50,455 bases of DNA from assembly GCA_938018185.1 (NCBI GenBank), contig CALIIW010000012.1, positions 1-50,455 of the forward strand. Reading direction: 5' to 3'. Origin of the DNA: an uncultured Saprospiraceae bacterium. GTDB lineage: Bacteria; Bacteroidota; Bacteroidia; Chitinophagales; Saprospiraceae. Numbering within the stretch: position 1 is the stretch's first letter; every line of letters begins with the position of its first letter. Of this stretch, positions 8,661 through 17,683 are shown piece by piece. The notes under the pieces were generated by a model that did not search any database, was not told the DNA's origin, and was given only the letters and a program-made list of their open reading frames with translations. Position numbers and translations under genes: made by a program.

Positions 8661-9907
8661 TTCTTTCTATTAACGAGATCTTTTAAGTGTTCAACATATT
8701 TTTCAGCTAATGCCATTCTATCAAAATTTTGTTTTGCAAACTTGTAACCGTTCTCCCCATGCACTGGTAAAAGTTCTGGATGAGCAAGATAGTATCTTAT
8801 TTTATCAGCAAACTCTTGAGGATTTTCTGGTTCAACATAAATCCCACAGTCAGCGTCTTCAACCAACTTTCTTGAGACACCATCAATAGCCATAAGGATT
8901 GGTTTCTTACATCCCATATAATCAAAAGTCTTGTTGGAATATATGGTTTTAAAAGTGTCTACTTTCATTAAGACAGAGGTACCTATATCAGAAGCCATGA
9001 TGTATTTCATGATCTCTGTCTTTGGAACAGGATCTTTGAAAATCACATTTTTGATGCCTCTTTTTTTAGCATCAGAAACAAGCTCGTCTTTTCGATTTCC
9101 TCCCCCGACTAATAAAAACACAGCATTCGTATCTTCAATTAATTCTGCTGTATCCAATACTTGAACCAAATGATTAGCGACCCCATGAGCACCGACATAT
9201 ATAATCACCAGCTTGTCTTCTAAACCCAATTCTTTCTTGAAGGCCTTTGCATCAAAATTGTCATGTAGTTCATCCGCAATTCTGAAGTCTGTTGCATTGG
9301 GTATAAAGACAATCTTTTCAGGAACAACATTTTTTTTCTCAATCAAAGCTTCTCGAAAAGCTGGAGTCAATACATTGATCAATGCCGATTTTCTATAAAT
9401 AAATCCTTCCAGCCAGTAGGCAAAGTTGATTAGTTTTTTATTTTTTAACACACCTGTATCAATGGCAGATTCTGGCCATAGATCTCTTATTTCAAAAACC
9501 AAAGGAATTCGCTTTAGCCGAGAAAGTACATATCCTGTGATTCCATTCAATAGATTTGGAGAAGATACAAGTACTAAATCGTATTTGGATCGTGCTTTAA
9601 AAAGGCCACCTATAATACTCGATATAACAAAAGACAAATACCCCCAGAATCTCCCTAGGTAACTGGAATTATAAGCAGGAGAAACATAACATCTAATGAC
9701 TTCTATATTTTCTTCATATTGTTCTCGGACCAAAAATTTCCCTTTATATCCTTCCGGGACCTCAGCCTTAGAAGCATAGTGAATGATGCCGCCTAATACT
9801 GTTACCTTATGTCCTTGTCTCGCCCAGCTTTCGCACATTTCGTTAAACCGCGATCCTCCAATCACTTCCTTATCATGAAAGTATTGATATACTAAAAGTA
9901 TATTCAT
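8657..9907 (-). CDS. Glycosyltransferase family 4 (WbuB-like)
   Basis: This 416-residue GT-B enzyme starts with the family opening NILLVYQYFHDKEVIGGSR. It has a mid-protein segment EIRDLWPESAI typical of WbuB-type N-acetylhexosaminyl/fucosyl transferases, and a C-terminal nucleotide-sugar-binding half (VIIYVGAHG, GGGNRKDEL, FDYMGCKKPIL). It should add one sugar to the lipid-linked repeat unit at the cytoplasmic face. It is coupled by 4-nt overlaps to the heparinase-like gene upstream and the sulfotransferase downstream. Donor and linkage are unknown. Confidence 0.9.
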   Translation of the reverse strand: MNILLVYQYFHDKEVIGGSRFNEMCESWARQGHKVTVLGGIIHYASKAEVPEGYKGKFLVREQYEENIEVIRCYVSPAYNSSYLGRFWGYLSFVISSIIGGLFKARSKYDLVLVSSPNLLNGITGYVLSRLKRIPLVFEIRDLWPESAIDTGVLKNKKLINFAYWLEGFIYRKSALINVLTPAFREALIEKKNVVPEKIVFIPNATDFRIADELHDNFDAKAFKKELGLEDKLVIIYVGAHGVANHLVQVLDTAELIEDTNAVFLLVGGGNRKDELVSDAKKRGIKNVIFKDPVPKTEIMKYIMASDIGTSVLMKVDTFKTIYSNKTFDYMGCKKPILMAIDGVSRKLVEDADCGIYVEPENPQEFADKIRYYLAHPELLPVHGENGYKFAKQNFDRMALAEKYVEHLKDLVNRKK

Positions 9908-11808
9908 TTTAATTTTATTCTCGTTGTGATTTGCTTATGCTTAGATGTAAAACAAATAGTCTCTGCATCTTCTATCTGTCCATACAAAGGAGAATACCAT
10001 GAGTTTAATCTTTTTAACTCTATTGGTCCATCCTCATCAAAAGCTTCAATGGTAAATTGCGTCTCAAAAGAAGAAGATGGATTCCAATATTGGTTTATTT
10101 CCTGACCAGTGTCATGTTGCATGGAATCTATGATTTCCCAAGAGGCAATTCCTTTAAGCTTTTTAATCTTGCGTTCATGAATTATGCCCTCCCCTAATTG
10201 TTTATAAACTGCTGCTTTTCCTTCAAATATATAAATATCATCCTGATCAAAAATACGATTAGAAATTCCTTTTGACCAATTCAACCAAATAAATCTAGGG
10301 CCCTTCTTCATTTGATCCTCCTCTCCTATTCCTAAAGTATTATGTGCTTTAGTACCATTGAAGTGAGCTGTATATTTTTGTTCTGTATTGTACTTATAGG
10401 TTCCTGAATCTCTTAGTATATTTTCTCCTTTGTACCATATATCAACATGCAGATTGTCCGCATGAGATGGACGATGCTGATGCTTGCAATTTCTAATGAA
10501 AGTAAGGCTTTCCTTTTCTCTAAAAGTCGCAATTCCACCTTCTGCAAATAACTGGATTGGATTATCTTTTAAAGTGTCCGAATTCCTTTCTTCTTTTTTC
10601 TGTTGTGAACAACTCAACCAATCCACGTCCTCTCTTAAAAAATCTTCCTGATCATAGAGCAGTTCGTTTTCAAAATAATAATGCAAGGCATTTAATTGAG
10701 GACGATAATCTCTATGATGTCCTTCATTTAGTTTAAAGAAAAGCGCACCATCATCAGGACCCATGTGAGGTAAATAACCACAGGTTTTATCACAACATTG
10801 TTTTAAATAACTGATGCTGGCCTTTGCTCTTTTATAAGTAGTATCAGAAAAACTTTCACCATTCGCAGAAGAAAGATAAAAAGCCCAGGTCATCAATTGA
10901 AGTACTACCCTTTGGTAATTGTGGGAATACTGTAAGTAAGTACCGTCTTCATAGACTTGGTAGGCTATTTCTTCTTCAAACCATTTTTTACCTTTCGTTT
11001 TCCAAAGATTTGCATTGTCAAAAAATGGAAACAATATGCCACCAAGGTAAAGCATCAATGTTTCTGTAATGGCGTGGTTGTTACGAACAGTGATTCTAGA
11101 AAAATTGATGTTGTTATATACATGCTCCAGTTGAGCATTAATTGCCGACATGATTTTTTGGAAACGAGATTCCGTCAAGGCCTCATGTTGCTTGTAATAA
11201 TATAAGGCAAAAGTCCAGTTGATAATCCGAATCGAAATTTCCTGAGAACAGATAAAATTTGGTCCTTGATTGATGGGATTACTTTTTATCCAAGAATCAA
11301 TTTCACTAAAAACAACTTCCGCATTATCACTATCAAAATGATAATCATGTCTAATCAAAGTGTAAAGAAATGTGAATCTTGATTTTTCCCAAACATATTT
11401 AATGTCTCCAGCCTCCTTCGAAAGATCTTGAATCTCTGTCCAATGAACCAATTTATATTCATGCCCAGAATCTGGGTTCTTCAACCAATTGTAATCCTTT
11501 CCTATGGAGTAAGGAGTCGATTGAAAGTATGTTAAAATTCCTTTGTCAACAAAATCCTTGTACTGTTTCTCCAGCTTAGGGTGTCTTACTTTCTTAAAAC
11601 CCAGAGCGCCCTTATCTTTAAAAAAGAAAGGACTTGATGTTGTTCTCCAATCTTCTAATGAAATGAATTTCTTATTTTGAATTTCAACAGGAAATGCCTT
11701 TTTTAGTAAACCTGATTTTTTCCTAAATTCATAAAGACCTCTATAAGCGACATATCGCCAGCCCATATTTTTTGCGACCTGATTAATCACTTTGACTTTA
11801 CCGATCAA
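9904..11808 (-). CDS. Heparinase II/III-family protein, no signal peptide
   Basis: The 634-residue protein has an alpha-helical toroid region (about residues 90-400) followed by a beta-sandwich region (about 420-634), the heparinase II/III polysaccharide-lyase architecture. Candidate catalytic residues are N244-H245 in RNNHAITET, Y294-H296-Y298 in LQYSHNY, and H449/H454 in RPSHADNLHVDIW. No signal peptide is visible, unlike secreted lyases. It is coupled by 4-nt overlaps to a methyltransferase and a GT4, so it belongs to the biosynthetic operon. It may be a uronyl epimerase, an editing lyase or a catalytically repurposed member. Biosynthetic clusters often carry such a gene, with no settled role. 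Confidence 0.8.
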   Translation of the reverse strand: MIGKVKVINQVAKNMGWRYVAYRGLYEFRKKSGLLKKAFPVEIQNKKFISLEDWRTTSSPFFFKDKGALGFKKVRHPKLEKQYKDFVDKGILTYFQSTPYSIGKDYNWLKNPDSGHEYKLVHWTEIQDLSKEAGDIKYVWEKSRFTFLYTLIRHDYHFDSDNAEVVFSEIDSWIKSNPINQGPNFICSQEISIRIINWTFALYYYKQHEALTESRFQKIMSAINAQLEHVYNNINFSRITVRNNHAITETLMLYLGGILFPFFDNANLWKTKGKKWFEEEIAYQVYEDGTYLQYSHNYQRVVLQLMTWAFYLSSANGESFSDTTYKRAKASISYLKQCCDKTCGYLPHMGPDDGALFFKLNEGHHRDYRPQLNALHYYFENELLYDQEDFLREDVDWLSCSQQKKEERNSDTLKDNPIQLFAEGGIATFREKESLTFIRNCKHQHRPSHADNLHVDIWYKGENILRDSGTYKYNTEQKYTAHFNGTKAHNTLGIGEEDQMKKGPRFIWLNWSKGISNRIFDQDDIYIFEGKAAVYKQLGEGIIHERKIKKLKGIASWEIIDSMQHDTGQEINQYWNPSSSFETQFTIEAFDEDGPIELKRLNSWYSPLYGQIEDAETICFTSKHKQITTRIKLK

Positions 11809-12485
11809 GCCATTGCTTTTTTAGCAATTACGTAATACCCACCCGGGATTCTATCCGCCTGTTTAGAAAATTGCATGATGTAATCCAGCCACTTAATAGG
11901 ATAAAGTGCAATAGCAAATAAGGCTTTGAAAGCTGTATACAAAAAAGGTAAAGGGACAGACAGCAATACAGAAAAATACTCTACAGCAATTCTATAAAAT
12001 CCTGTTGACGAGCCCACTGTAATTCCTTGTTCTTCAATGACAAATCCAGACTTTTCAACAAGTTCCTTTATCCCTTCCTTGGTAAACCTCCAAAAGTCAG
12101 TAGGACCAGGATGATAACCAATAATGAAAGGCAATTGACAGTATAATGTACCGCCTGGTTTTAATACGCGATAGATTTCATTCATAGCCTGAAAAGGATC
12201 TTGAACATGTTCCAGCACCTCTTGAGTTAAGACAAGACCAAAGGTCCCGTCAGCCATCGGCATGGCTTCTGCAGATCCTACATAATCAATGTGCTCTCCC
12301 TCGAAGATGTCAAGATTTTTTATCCTCTTATCATAGTTAGTAGTTCCCGCTCCTACATTGAGCGCGATTTCATTATCGCCCAATCTTGATAGGCATTTTT
12401 TTATCGCCTTCTTGACAGCGGAGCTTCTATTATGGTCTCCATAGACAAGTTTTACAAAGGCAAATCTGATATCACTATATTTCAT
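11805..12485 (-). CDS. Class I SAM-dependent methyltransferase
   Basis: The 226-residue protein has a Rossmann motif I (NVGAGTTNYD), an acidic post-I residue (NLDIFEGEHID) and the Methyltransf_11 signature LVLTQEVLEHVQDPFQAMNEIYRVLKPGG, given here as key positions rather than a continuous catalytic claim. A hydrophobic stretch near residues 160-195 may associate with the membrane. It could O-methylate a sugar or lipid-linked intermediate. Its stop overlaps the heparinase-like start by 4 nt, and it lies 24 nt after the bi-domain oxidoreductase gene. Confidence 0.85.
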   Translation of the reverse strand: MKYSDIRFAFVKLVYGDHNRSSAVKKAIKKCLSRLGDNEIALNVGAGTTNYDKRIKNLDIFEGEHIDYVGSAEAMPMADGTFGLVLTQEVLEHVQDPFQAMNEIYRVLKPGGTLYCQLPFIIGYHPGPTDFWRFTKEGIKELVEKSGFVIEEQGITVGSSTGFYRIAVEYFSVLLSVPLPFLYTAFKALFAIALYPIKWLDYIMQFSKQADRIPGGYYVIAKKAMA

Positions 12486-12509
12486 TCTTTCCTTAGTCTT
12501 TCGGATATA

Positions 12510-14624
12510 TTAAACCTGAACCCACGCATTTGTTTTGAGCGATTCAACTGCTGCAATGGATGCGCGACTTGCATTAACCAATTCATCAAAAGGTATTAAA
12601 GCCTGGCCTCCTTCTTTGGCTCTCTCTGTTAGCATTTTAAACTGAGCAGCATGTCCTTTGTCCAACTTAGTTTTCAGCTTTGTAAATCCTGAAGTACCAT
12701 ATCCCATCGTGAGTCTAAAATTATCAACAACAATTGTTTTGCCTTCAGAATAAACTTCAATCCTTTCTTTGGAGTAAGACTTATCTCCATTAGCAAAATA
12801 GTTGACTACTCCATTGTCGCCATTTTCAAATTTCAATAGAATGGTCGCATTGTCTGTATTCTCTTCTGCATTATTTCCTAAAGCATTCATACAAACACTT
12901 TTTACTTTAGATCCTGAAATGTAAGAAAGCAAATCTATCAAGTGACAAGCTTCACCAATTATTCTTCCACCTCCTACTTTCATATCGTGCACCCATACGT
13001 CAGCTGGTATGTTTCCTGCATTCATATTAGCAATCATATTCTTTGGTGCAGAATCATTTACTAACTGTTTTACTTTTTGAATATGAGGCGAGAACCTTCT
13101 GTTGAAACCAACAGTCAAAGTAACATTGTTTTTCTCGTAGGCTGTGATGACATCGTTTAATTCTTGATCATTCAGAGCCAATGGTTTTTCGACAAATACA
13201 TTCTTGCCCGCGTTCATCGCTTCGATAACCATTGGAGCATGCATGTTATGTCTCGTAGTGATCATAACTGTATTTACTTCTGGATCATTTAGAATCTGCA
13301 TGTAATCTGTAGTGCTATCTCCGATACCATATTTTTTAGCCATTATGGTAGAGCTGACTCCCCTGGCAGATGCGATTGATTTTATGTTGGTACCTATTTT
13401 TCCCATCGCAGGTAGGATCACCATTTTAGTAAAGTTTCCAGTGCCAATAATTCCAATATTCCCTGAAGAAGCAGAGAAGTCTTTTGTAGTAACTTTTATT
13501 GAAGTTTCAGGACTTGAGTTTTCTGGGTAGGCAATGATTGAAGCAATAGAATTACTTTGACCAATCGCCCCATAAATTTTGTTATAATCTACCAACTCGA
13601 TGACTTCGGTGATTAAAGGCTTGAGTTTAAGTCTACCTTTTGACATAGATTCAAGAATCGTTTCAAAGTTTCTCTTTTCTGTCCAACGTACATAACCGAT
13701 TGGGTAATCTCTTCCTTTCTGTTCGTAGTCATCGTCATACCTTCCTGGTCCATAAGAACAAGATACTTGGAAGGATATTTCTTTATCATAAAAATCTGAA
13801 CGTCTCAAGTTCAAGCCAATTACTCCTACCAAAATGACTTTCCCTCTTTTCCTACACATTCTTGCAGCTTGAGAAATCAACTCATCTGTTTTGGCTGAAG
13901 CCGTGATGATAACACCATCAGCACCAACACCATTTGTAGCTGACTCAACAAATTTGACTGGATCAATGCCCGATTTAGGATTGGCTACTTGGATCCCTTT
14001 TTCTTTGGCTATCGCCAATTTTGCATCATCAAGATCTACACCAATTACGTTACAACCATTTGCCATTAATAATTCAGCAGTGATTAATCCAATTAGTCCT
14101 AGTCCGACGACCACAACAGTCTCTCCCAAGGTAGGATCTAGCAAGCGTATCCCTTGCAAGCCTATAGAACCAATGACCGTAAATGTGGCTTCGTCATCTG
14201 TTACATTATCAGGAATGGCTGCAACCAAATTTTGTGGTACTGTCACAAACTCAGCATGGTGACCATTTGAGGCTACCCTATCTCCAATTTTAAAACCAGA
14301 AACTCCTGTGCCAACCCCAATGACTTTTCCGACATTGCAATAACCCAGTGTAAGAGGTTGATCCAATCTTTTGAATACAGCTTCCATGGTAGGTAATAAA
14401 CCATCTGATTTTACTTTATCCAAAACCTGTTTTACTTTGTCAGGTTGTTGTCTAGCTTTCGAAATCAAACTGGCTTTCCCAAATTCTACCAGCATCCTTT
14501 CTGTGCCTAAAGAAACCAATGATCTTGTGGTCTGAATCAAAACCTGCCCGGCACCTGCCTTTGGTGCTGGTATATCTTCAAGGATGGTTTCTCCTGATTT
14601 TAAATTTTGAATGATTTGTTTCAT
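12510..14624 (-). CDS. Bi-domain oxidoreductase: MDR-like domain fused to Gfo/Idh/MocA domain
   Basis: The protein has 704 residues. The N-terminal ~350 form a medium-chain dehydrogenase/reductase domain with a nucleotide-binding VVVVGLGLIGLITAE motif. The C-terminal ~315 form a Gfo/Idh/MocA domain (NIGIIGTGNF, VFVEKPLALND, GGGRIIGEACHLIDLL). In the MDR half the usual zinc-ligand motif CGTD reads SLGTE (residues 38-42) and the GHE motif reads GYC, so catalytic zinc is probably absent. Fusions of this type recur in polysaccharide loci and probably perform redox or epimerisation steps on a nucleotide sugar. The substrate is unknown. It lies 10 nt after a sulfotransferase. Confidence 0.85.
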   Translation of the reverse strand: MKQIIQNLKSGETILEDIPAPKAGAGQVLIQTTRSLVSLGTERMLVEFGKASLISKARQQPDKVKQVLDKVKSDGLLPTMEAVFKRLDQPLTLGYCNVGKVIGVGTGVSGFKIGDRVASNGHHAEFVTVPQNLVAAIPDNVTDDEATFTVIGSIGLQGIRLLDPTLGETVVVVGLGLIGLITAELLMANGCNVIGVDLDDAKLAIAKEKGIQVANPKSGIDPVKFVESATNGVGADGVIITASAKTDELISQAARMCRKRGKVILVGVIGLNLRRSDFYDKEISFQVSCSYGPGRYDDDYEQKGRDYPIGYVRWTEKRNFETILESMSKGRLKLKPLITEVIELVDYNKIYGAIGQSNSIASIIAYPENSSPETSIKVTTKDFSASSGNIGIIGTGNFTKMVILPAMGKIGTNIKSIASARGVSSTIMAKKYGIGDSTTDYMQILNDPEVNTVMITTRHNMHAPMVIEAMNAGKNVFVEKPLALNDQELNDVITAYEKNNVTLTVGFNRRFSPHIQKVKQLVNDSAPKNMIANMNAGNIPADVWVHDMKVGGGRIIGEACHLIDLLSYISGSKVKSVCMNALGNNAEENTDNATILLKFENGDNGVVNYFANGDKSYSKERIEVYSEGKTIVVDNFRLTMGYGTSGFTKLKTKLDKGHAAQFKMLTERAKEGGQALIPFDELVNASRASIAAVESLKTNAWVQV

Positions 14625-14634
14625 TATATTTTCT

Positions 14635-15450
14635 TTAATGGAAGATTTCTTTTTTAAATATCAATTTTCTTATAGTATAGTTCTTAGCTTTATCGATGTT
14701 TAATCTGACCTTTGAAAACTTGTGGTTCTTGTTACTTAATAAATGACTTTCAAGATCCTTTTCTAAATCTCCATTGTAAGAAGATTTATACTTAGGATAG
14801 ATATTTTTTTCTACATAGTCATATAACTCTTGATCGACAGCATTTCTTTCAAGAACTTGATTTTGCTGAATTTTATTTAATTCTCTGAAGTCATATTTAA
14901 TTTTCTTTACAACAAGTACATTAGATTTTTCATAATTAATATTAAAAGCATCTTGCTTGAAAAAACTTTTAAGCAATAATAAGCTTTCATCAAATTTATT
15001 CATAAATCCGACAAAGTCTACTTTGCTTTCTATTATGTCAATTGCTTTTTGAAGGTTAACCTCTCCGGCAATTTTTTTAGTTTGAAAATTAAAAAATTGT
15101 TCTTTCTCAATATACTCCTCAAAAGTCCAGTCAAAGTTCATTCGATTGATACGATGGTTTAAATAGGAGATATATCTTTTTGTAGGTTCTCGTAAGAATG
15201 TAAAATGGAAAATAGGTTCTGATATTACTTCCTGATAATCCACATATGGCACGACCATGTGACCTCCTACTCCTCTCACAGTCACCTTGCATGCTTTAAC
15301 AAATTTAGCCAATTGCTCTTTTGTCATATCTGGATAATCAATCCTATCAGGACTTAAGGCAAAGTAATTGAGAAAATTCTGATGTAGAATATGATGCATG
15401 GTTGTACCTGCACATTTCTCAATATGTATAAAACAAATGAACTGGTTCAT
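14635..15450 (-). CDS. Sulfotransferase family 2 protein
   Basis: The 271-residue protein opens with IHIEKCAGTTMHHIL, the Sulfotransfer_2 PAPS loop (HIxKxAGTT). A 3'-phosphate segment FLREPTKRYISYLNH follows (residues about 85-100). It differs from the other three sulfotransferases here in subfamily, so it probably sulfates a different position or sugar. It overlaps the epimerase gene by 1 nt. The C-terminus is Lys-rich and could contact acidic glycan or membrane (inference). Confidence 0.85.
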   Translation of the reverse strand: MNQFICFIHIEKCAGTTMHHILHQNFLNYFALSPDRIDYPDMTKEQLAKFVKACKVTVRGVGGHMVVPYVDYQEVISEPIFHFTFLREPTKRYISYLNHRINRMNFDWTFEEYIEKEQFFNFQTKKIAGEVNLQKAIDIIESKVDFVGFMNKFDESLLLLKSFFKQDAFNINYEKSNVLVVKKIKYDFRELNKIQQNQVLERNAVDQELYDYVEKNIYPKYKSSYNGDLEKDLESHLLSNKNHKFSKVRLNIDKAKNYTIRKLIFKKEIFH

Positions 15451-16580
15451 TATACTAAAGAAGGTGTTTCAACTTTTGTTAAACTATCGACCAACAATTG
15501 TGTAATTCTTGTTGCAGCTTCTCCATCCCATAAAGGAGGTATAATTCCACTTCGTGTATTCCCTTCCAAAATATTGATCATGTGATTTTTTACAGTAGTT
15601 GGATTAAGGTCTGCCAAAAGAATGTTTGTCCCTAAGTCAACAGTGATAGGTCGTTCTGTTGAACTTCTAAAAGTCAAACATGGGACCTGTAAATAGGTAG
15701 TCTCTTCTTGGATCCCACCAGAGTCCGTTATTATTAATGCAGCTCTTTCCATTAAGTGAAGAAATTCAAAATAACCTTGAGGTTCTAGAAGGAATAGGTT
15801 ATCGATATTACTTAATTCTTCAAATAGTCCAAACTTCTTATAATTATTTGAGGTCCTTGGATGTATTGGAAAAATCACCTTCTTATGAGTAGCTGCTTCT
15901 TTAATAATTTCAAGAATGTCTTTTAGTCCATCTTCATTATCAACGTTGGATGGTCTGTGCATGGTCATGAGAATATAATCTTTCTCCTTAATAGCCAAAT
16001 CTTTCAAGATCATCGACTGTCCTGCTTTTTCACGAAAGTGAATTAAGGAGTCAATCATTACGTTTCCAACAAAGAATATTTTATCATCAGGTACCCCTTC
16101 CTTGGCTAGATTGATCATGCCACTTTGCTCGGTTACAAAAAGGTAATCTGAGACAGAATCAGTCATCACTCGATTTACTTCTTCTGGCATTTTTCGGTCC
16201 CCTGAACGCAAACCTGCTTCAACATGAGCAACAGGTACATCCATTTTTATGGCAACCATCGTACAAGCTATTGTTGAGTTTACATCTCCTACAACTAGTA
16301 CCAGATCTGGTTTTTCATCTGCAACAATTTTTTCAAACTCCAACATAATCTTGGCAGTTGTTTGCGTATGAGAACCTCCACCTATCCCTAGATAATAATG
16401 TGGCTTAGGCAATTCAAGCTGATTGAAAAAAACATCCGACATCTTAGCATCATAATGTTGTCCCGTATGAACAATTTTTGATTCTACATTGGCGTGTTTT
16501 TCAAATGCTCTCTGAATTGGAGCAATCTTCATAAAGTTAGGTCTCGCTCCTACTATATTTATTATCTTTAATTTACTCAT
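15450..16580 (-). CDS. wecB: UDP-GlcNAc 2-epimerase, non-hydrolysing (WecB/WbpI family)
   Basis: The 376-residue protein carries the family motifs GARPNFMK (residues 11-18), HTGQHYD (38-44), VEAGLRSGDRKMPEEVNR (from 120) and DSGGIQEE. It interconverts UDP-GlcNAc and UDP-ManNAc. Because WbpA/B/D/E-like genes are in the same locus, it could instead act on UDP-GlcNAc3NAcA as WbpI does to give UDP-ManNAc3NAcA; the motifs do not discriminate. It overlaps its upstream GT4 by 8 nt and the downstream sulfotransferase by 1 nt. Confidence 0.9.
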   Translation of the reverse strand: MSKLKIINIVGARPNFMKIAPIQRAFEKHANVESKIVHTGQHYDAKMSDVFFNQLELPKPHYYLGIGGGSHTQTTAKIMLEFEKIVADEKPDLVLVVGDVNSTIACTMVAIKMDVPVAHVEAGLRSGDRKMPEEVNRVMTDSVSDYLFVTEQSGMINLAKEGVPDDKIFFVGNVMIDSLIHFREKAGQSMILKDLAIKEKDYILMTMHRPSNVDNEDGLKDILEIIKEAATHKKVIFPIHPRTSNNYKKFGLFEELSNIDNLFLLEPQGYFEFLHLMERAALIITDSGGIQEETTYLQVPCLTFRSSTERPITVDLGTNILLADLNPTTVKNHMINILEGNTRSGIIPPLWDGEAATRITQLLVDSLTKVETPSLV

Positions 16581-17679
16581 TGGCAGTTAACACTTTGTAA
16601 TGATTATTTAATTTTTCGTAAGCAATGTTGCTAGTGAAGTTTTCAATTAAATGTTTTCTGGAATTTGTAGCTTTCTTTTTTGAACCTTCTCGATCTTCAT
16701 GAATCTTTTCAATGGTTTTTGAAATTTCGCTTGGACTAATTTCATTTAGAAAATAAGCCCGCTCATCGCTCAACACTGTTCCTAAAAATCCTTGACGTGT
16801 AGTAATAATAACAAGCCCCATCATCATCGCTTCATTAATAGAGTTATTATGACCTTCTCCTCCATGTCTCGTAGGGTAACAATAGACATCTACTTTATTA
16901 AAATAATCAAGAACAAAATCATGTGGCTTGACTCCTAAGCGATTTATTTTAAAATTTTCATTTAAATCCAAACCATTTAGCCATTCTGTAAAAGGCTCTG
17001 ATTCTTTACCTATCAAAGTCAACTCTATCAAAGTATTTTTAGAGGCTAGATTACAACCTTCTATCAACTCAAAAACACCTTTGTCTTTGTAGGCATATCC
17101 TACAAAAAGCAATTTGATGCTTTCTTCAGATAACTTGGCTGGAACTTTCTCTGGCACCTCATTAGACGGTACATAATTCGGGAAGTAATGCGCTTCGATA
17201 TTAAATTCCTCTTTAAGAAAAGATAAATATGGTATGCCTTCTGACAAAACTACTTTAGAATTGGATAAGACAAAATCCATCATTTTCCGAAAAATGGTAT
17301 TCGTACTTTTGTACCAGTTCATAAATGCACCTGCCTTTATCTCATAGAGTACTGGTTTGCCAAAAGTTTTCGACATTAGGACAACCATAAATTCTCTTGG
17401 AATAGCCATTCTGTATTGAGCAAGTATGTGCACTCCTTTTGGCTTAACCGAGATGATATCTCTCCAAAAACTAAAAGCATCTCTAAAAAATCGAATCACA
17501 AAAAAGTCTAATCTAGAAGCTCCTCTTATCGTGTGAAATGAAGGAACAATTTCAAAATTGTCTCCTTCAAAAAAATTCAGGTAAGCCGACATATTTCTTG
17601 TGAAGCCACCTGTTCCCCCGCCATAAGAACCTTTCTTATTATTTATCCTTGGGCCAAAAAGTAAGATTTTTTGTTTCAC
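16573..17679 (-). CDS. Glycosyltransferase family 4
   Basis: The 368-residue GT-B protein has a glycine-rich N-terminal acceptor region (GSYGGGTGGFTRN). Its C-terminal donor-binding half has LLFVGYAYKDKGVFELIEG and the E-x7-E-like segment EGHNNSINEAMMMGL. It is a cytoplasmic-face assembly enzyme for the repeat unit. It follows the GT2 gene by 4 nt and overlaps the epimerase by 8 nt. Donor and linkage are not predictable. Confidence 0.88.
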   Translation of the reverse strand: MKQKILLFGPRINNKKGSYGGGTGGFTRNMSAYLNFFEGDNFEIVPSFHTIRGASRLDFFVIRFFRDAFSFWRDIISVKPKGVHILAQYRMAIPREFMVVLMSKTFGKPVLYEIKAGAFMNWYKSTNTIFRKMMDFVLSNSKVVLSEGIPYLSFLKEEFNIEAHYFPNYVPSNEVPEKVPAKLSEESIKLLFVGYAYKDKGVFELIEGCNLASKNTLIELTLIGKESEPFTEWLNGLDLNENFKINRLGVKPHDFVLDYFNKVDVYCYPTRHGGEGHNNSINEAMMMGLVIITTRQGFLGTVLSDERAYFLNEISPSEISKTIEKIHEDREGSKKKATNSRKHLIENFTSNIAYEKLNNHYKVLTANE

Positions 17680-17683
17680 TTAT

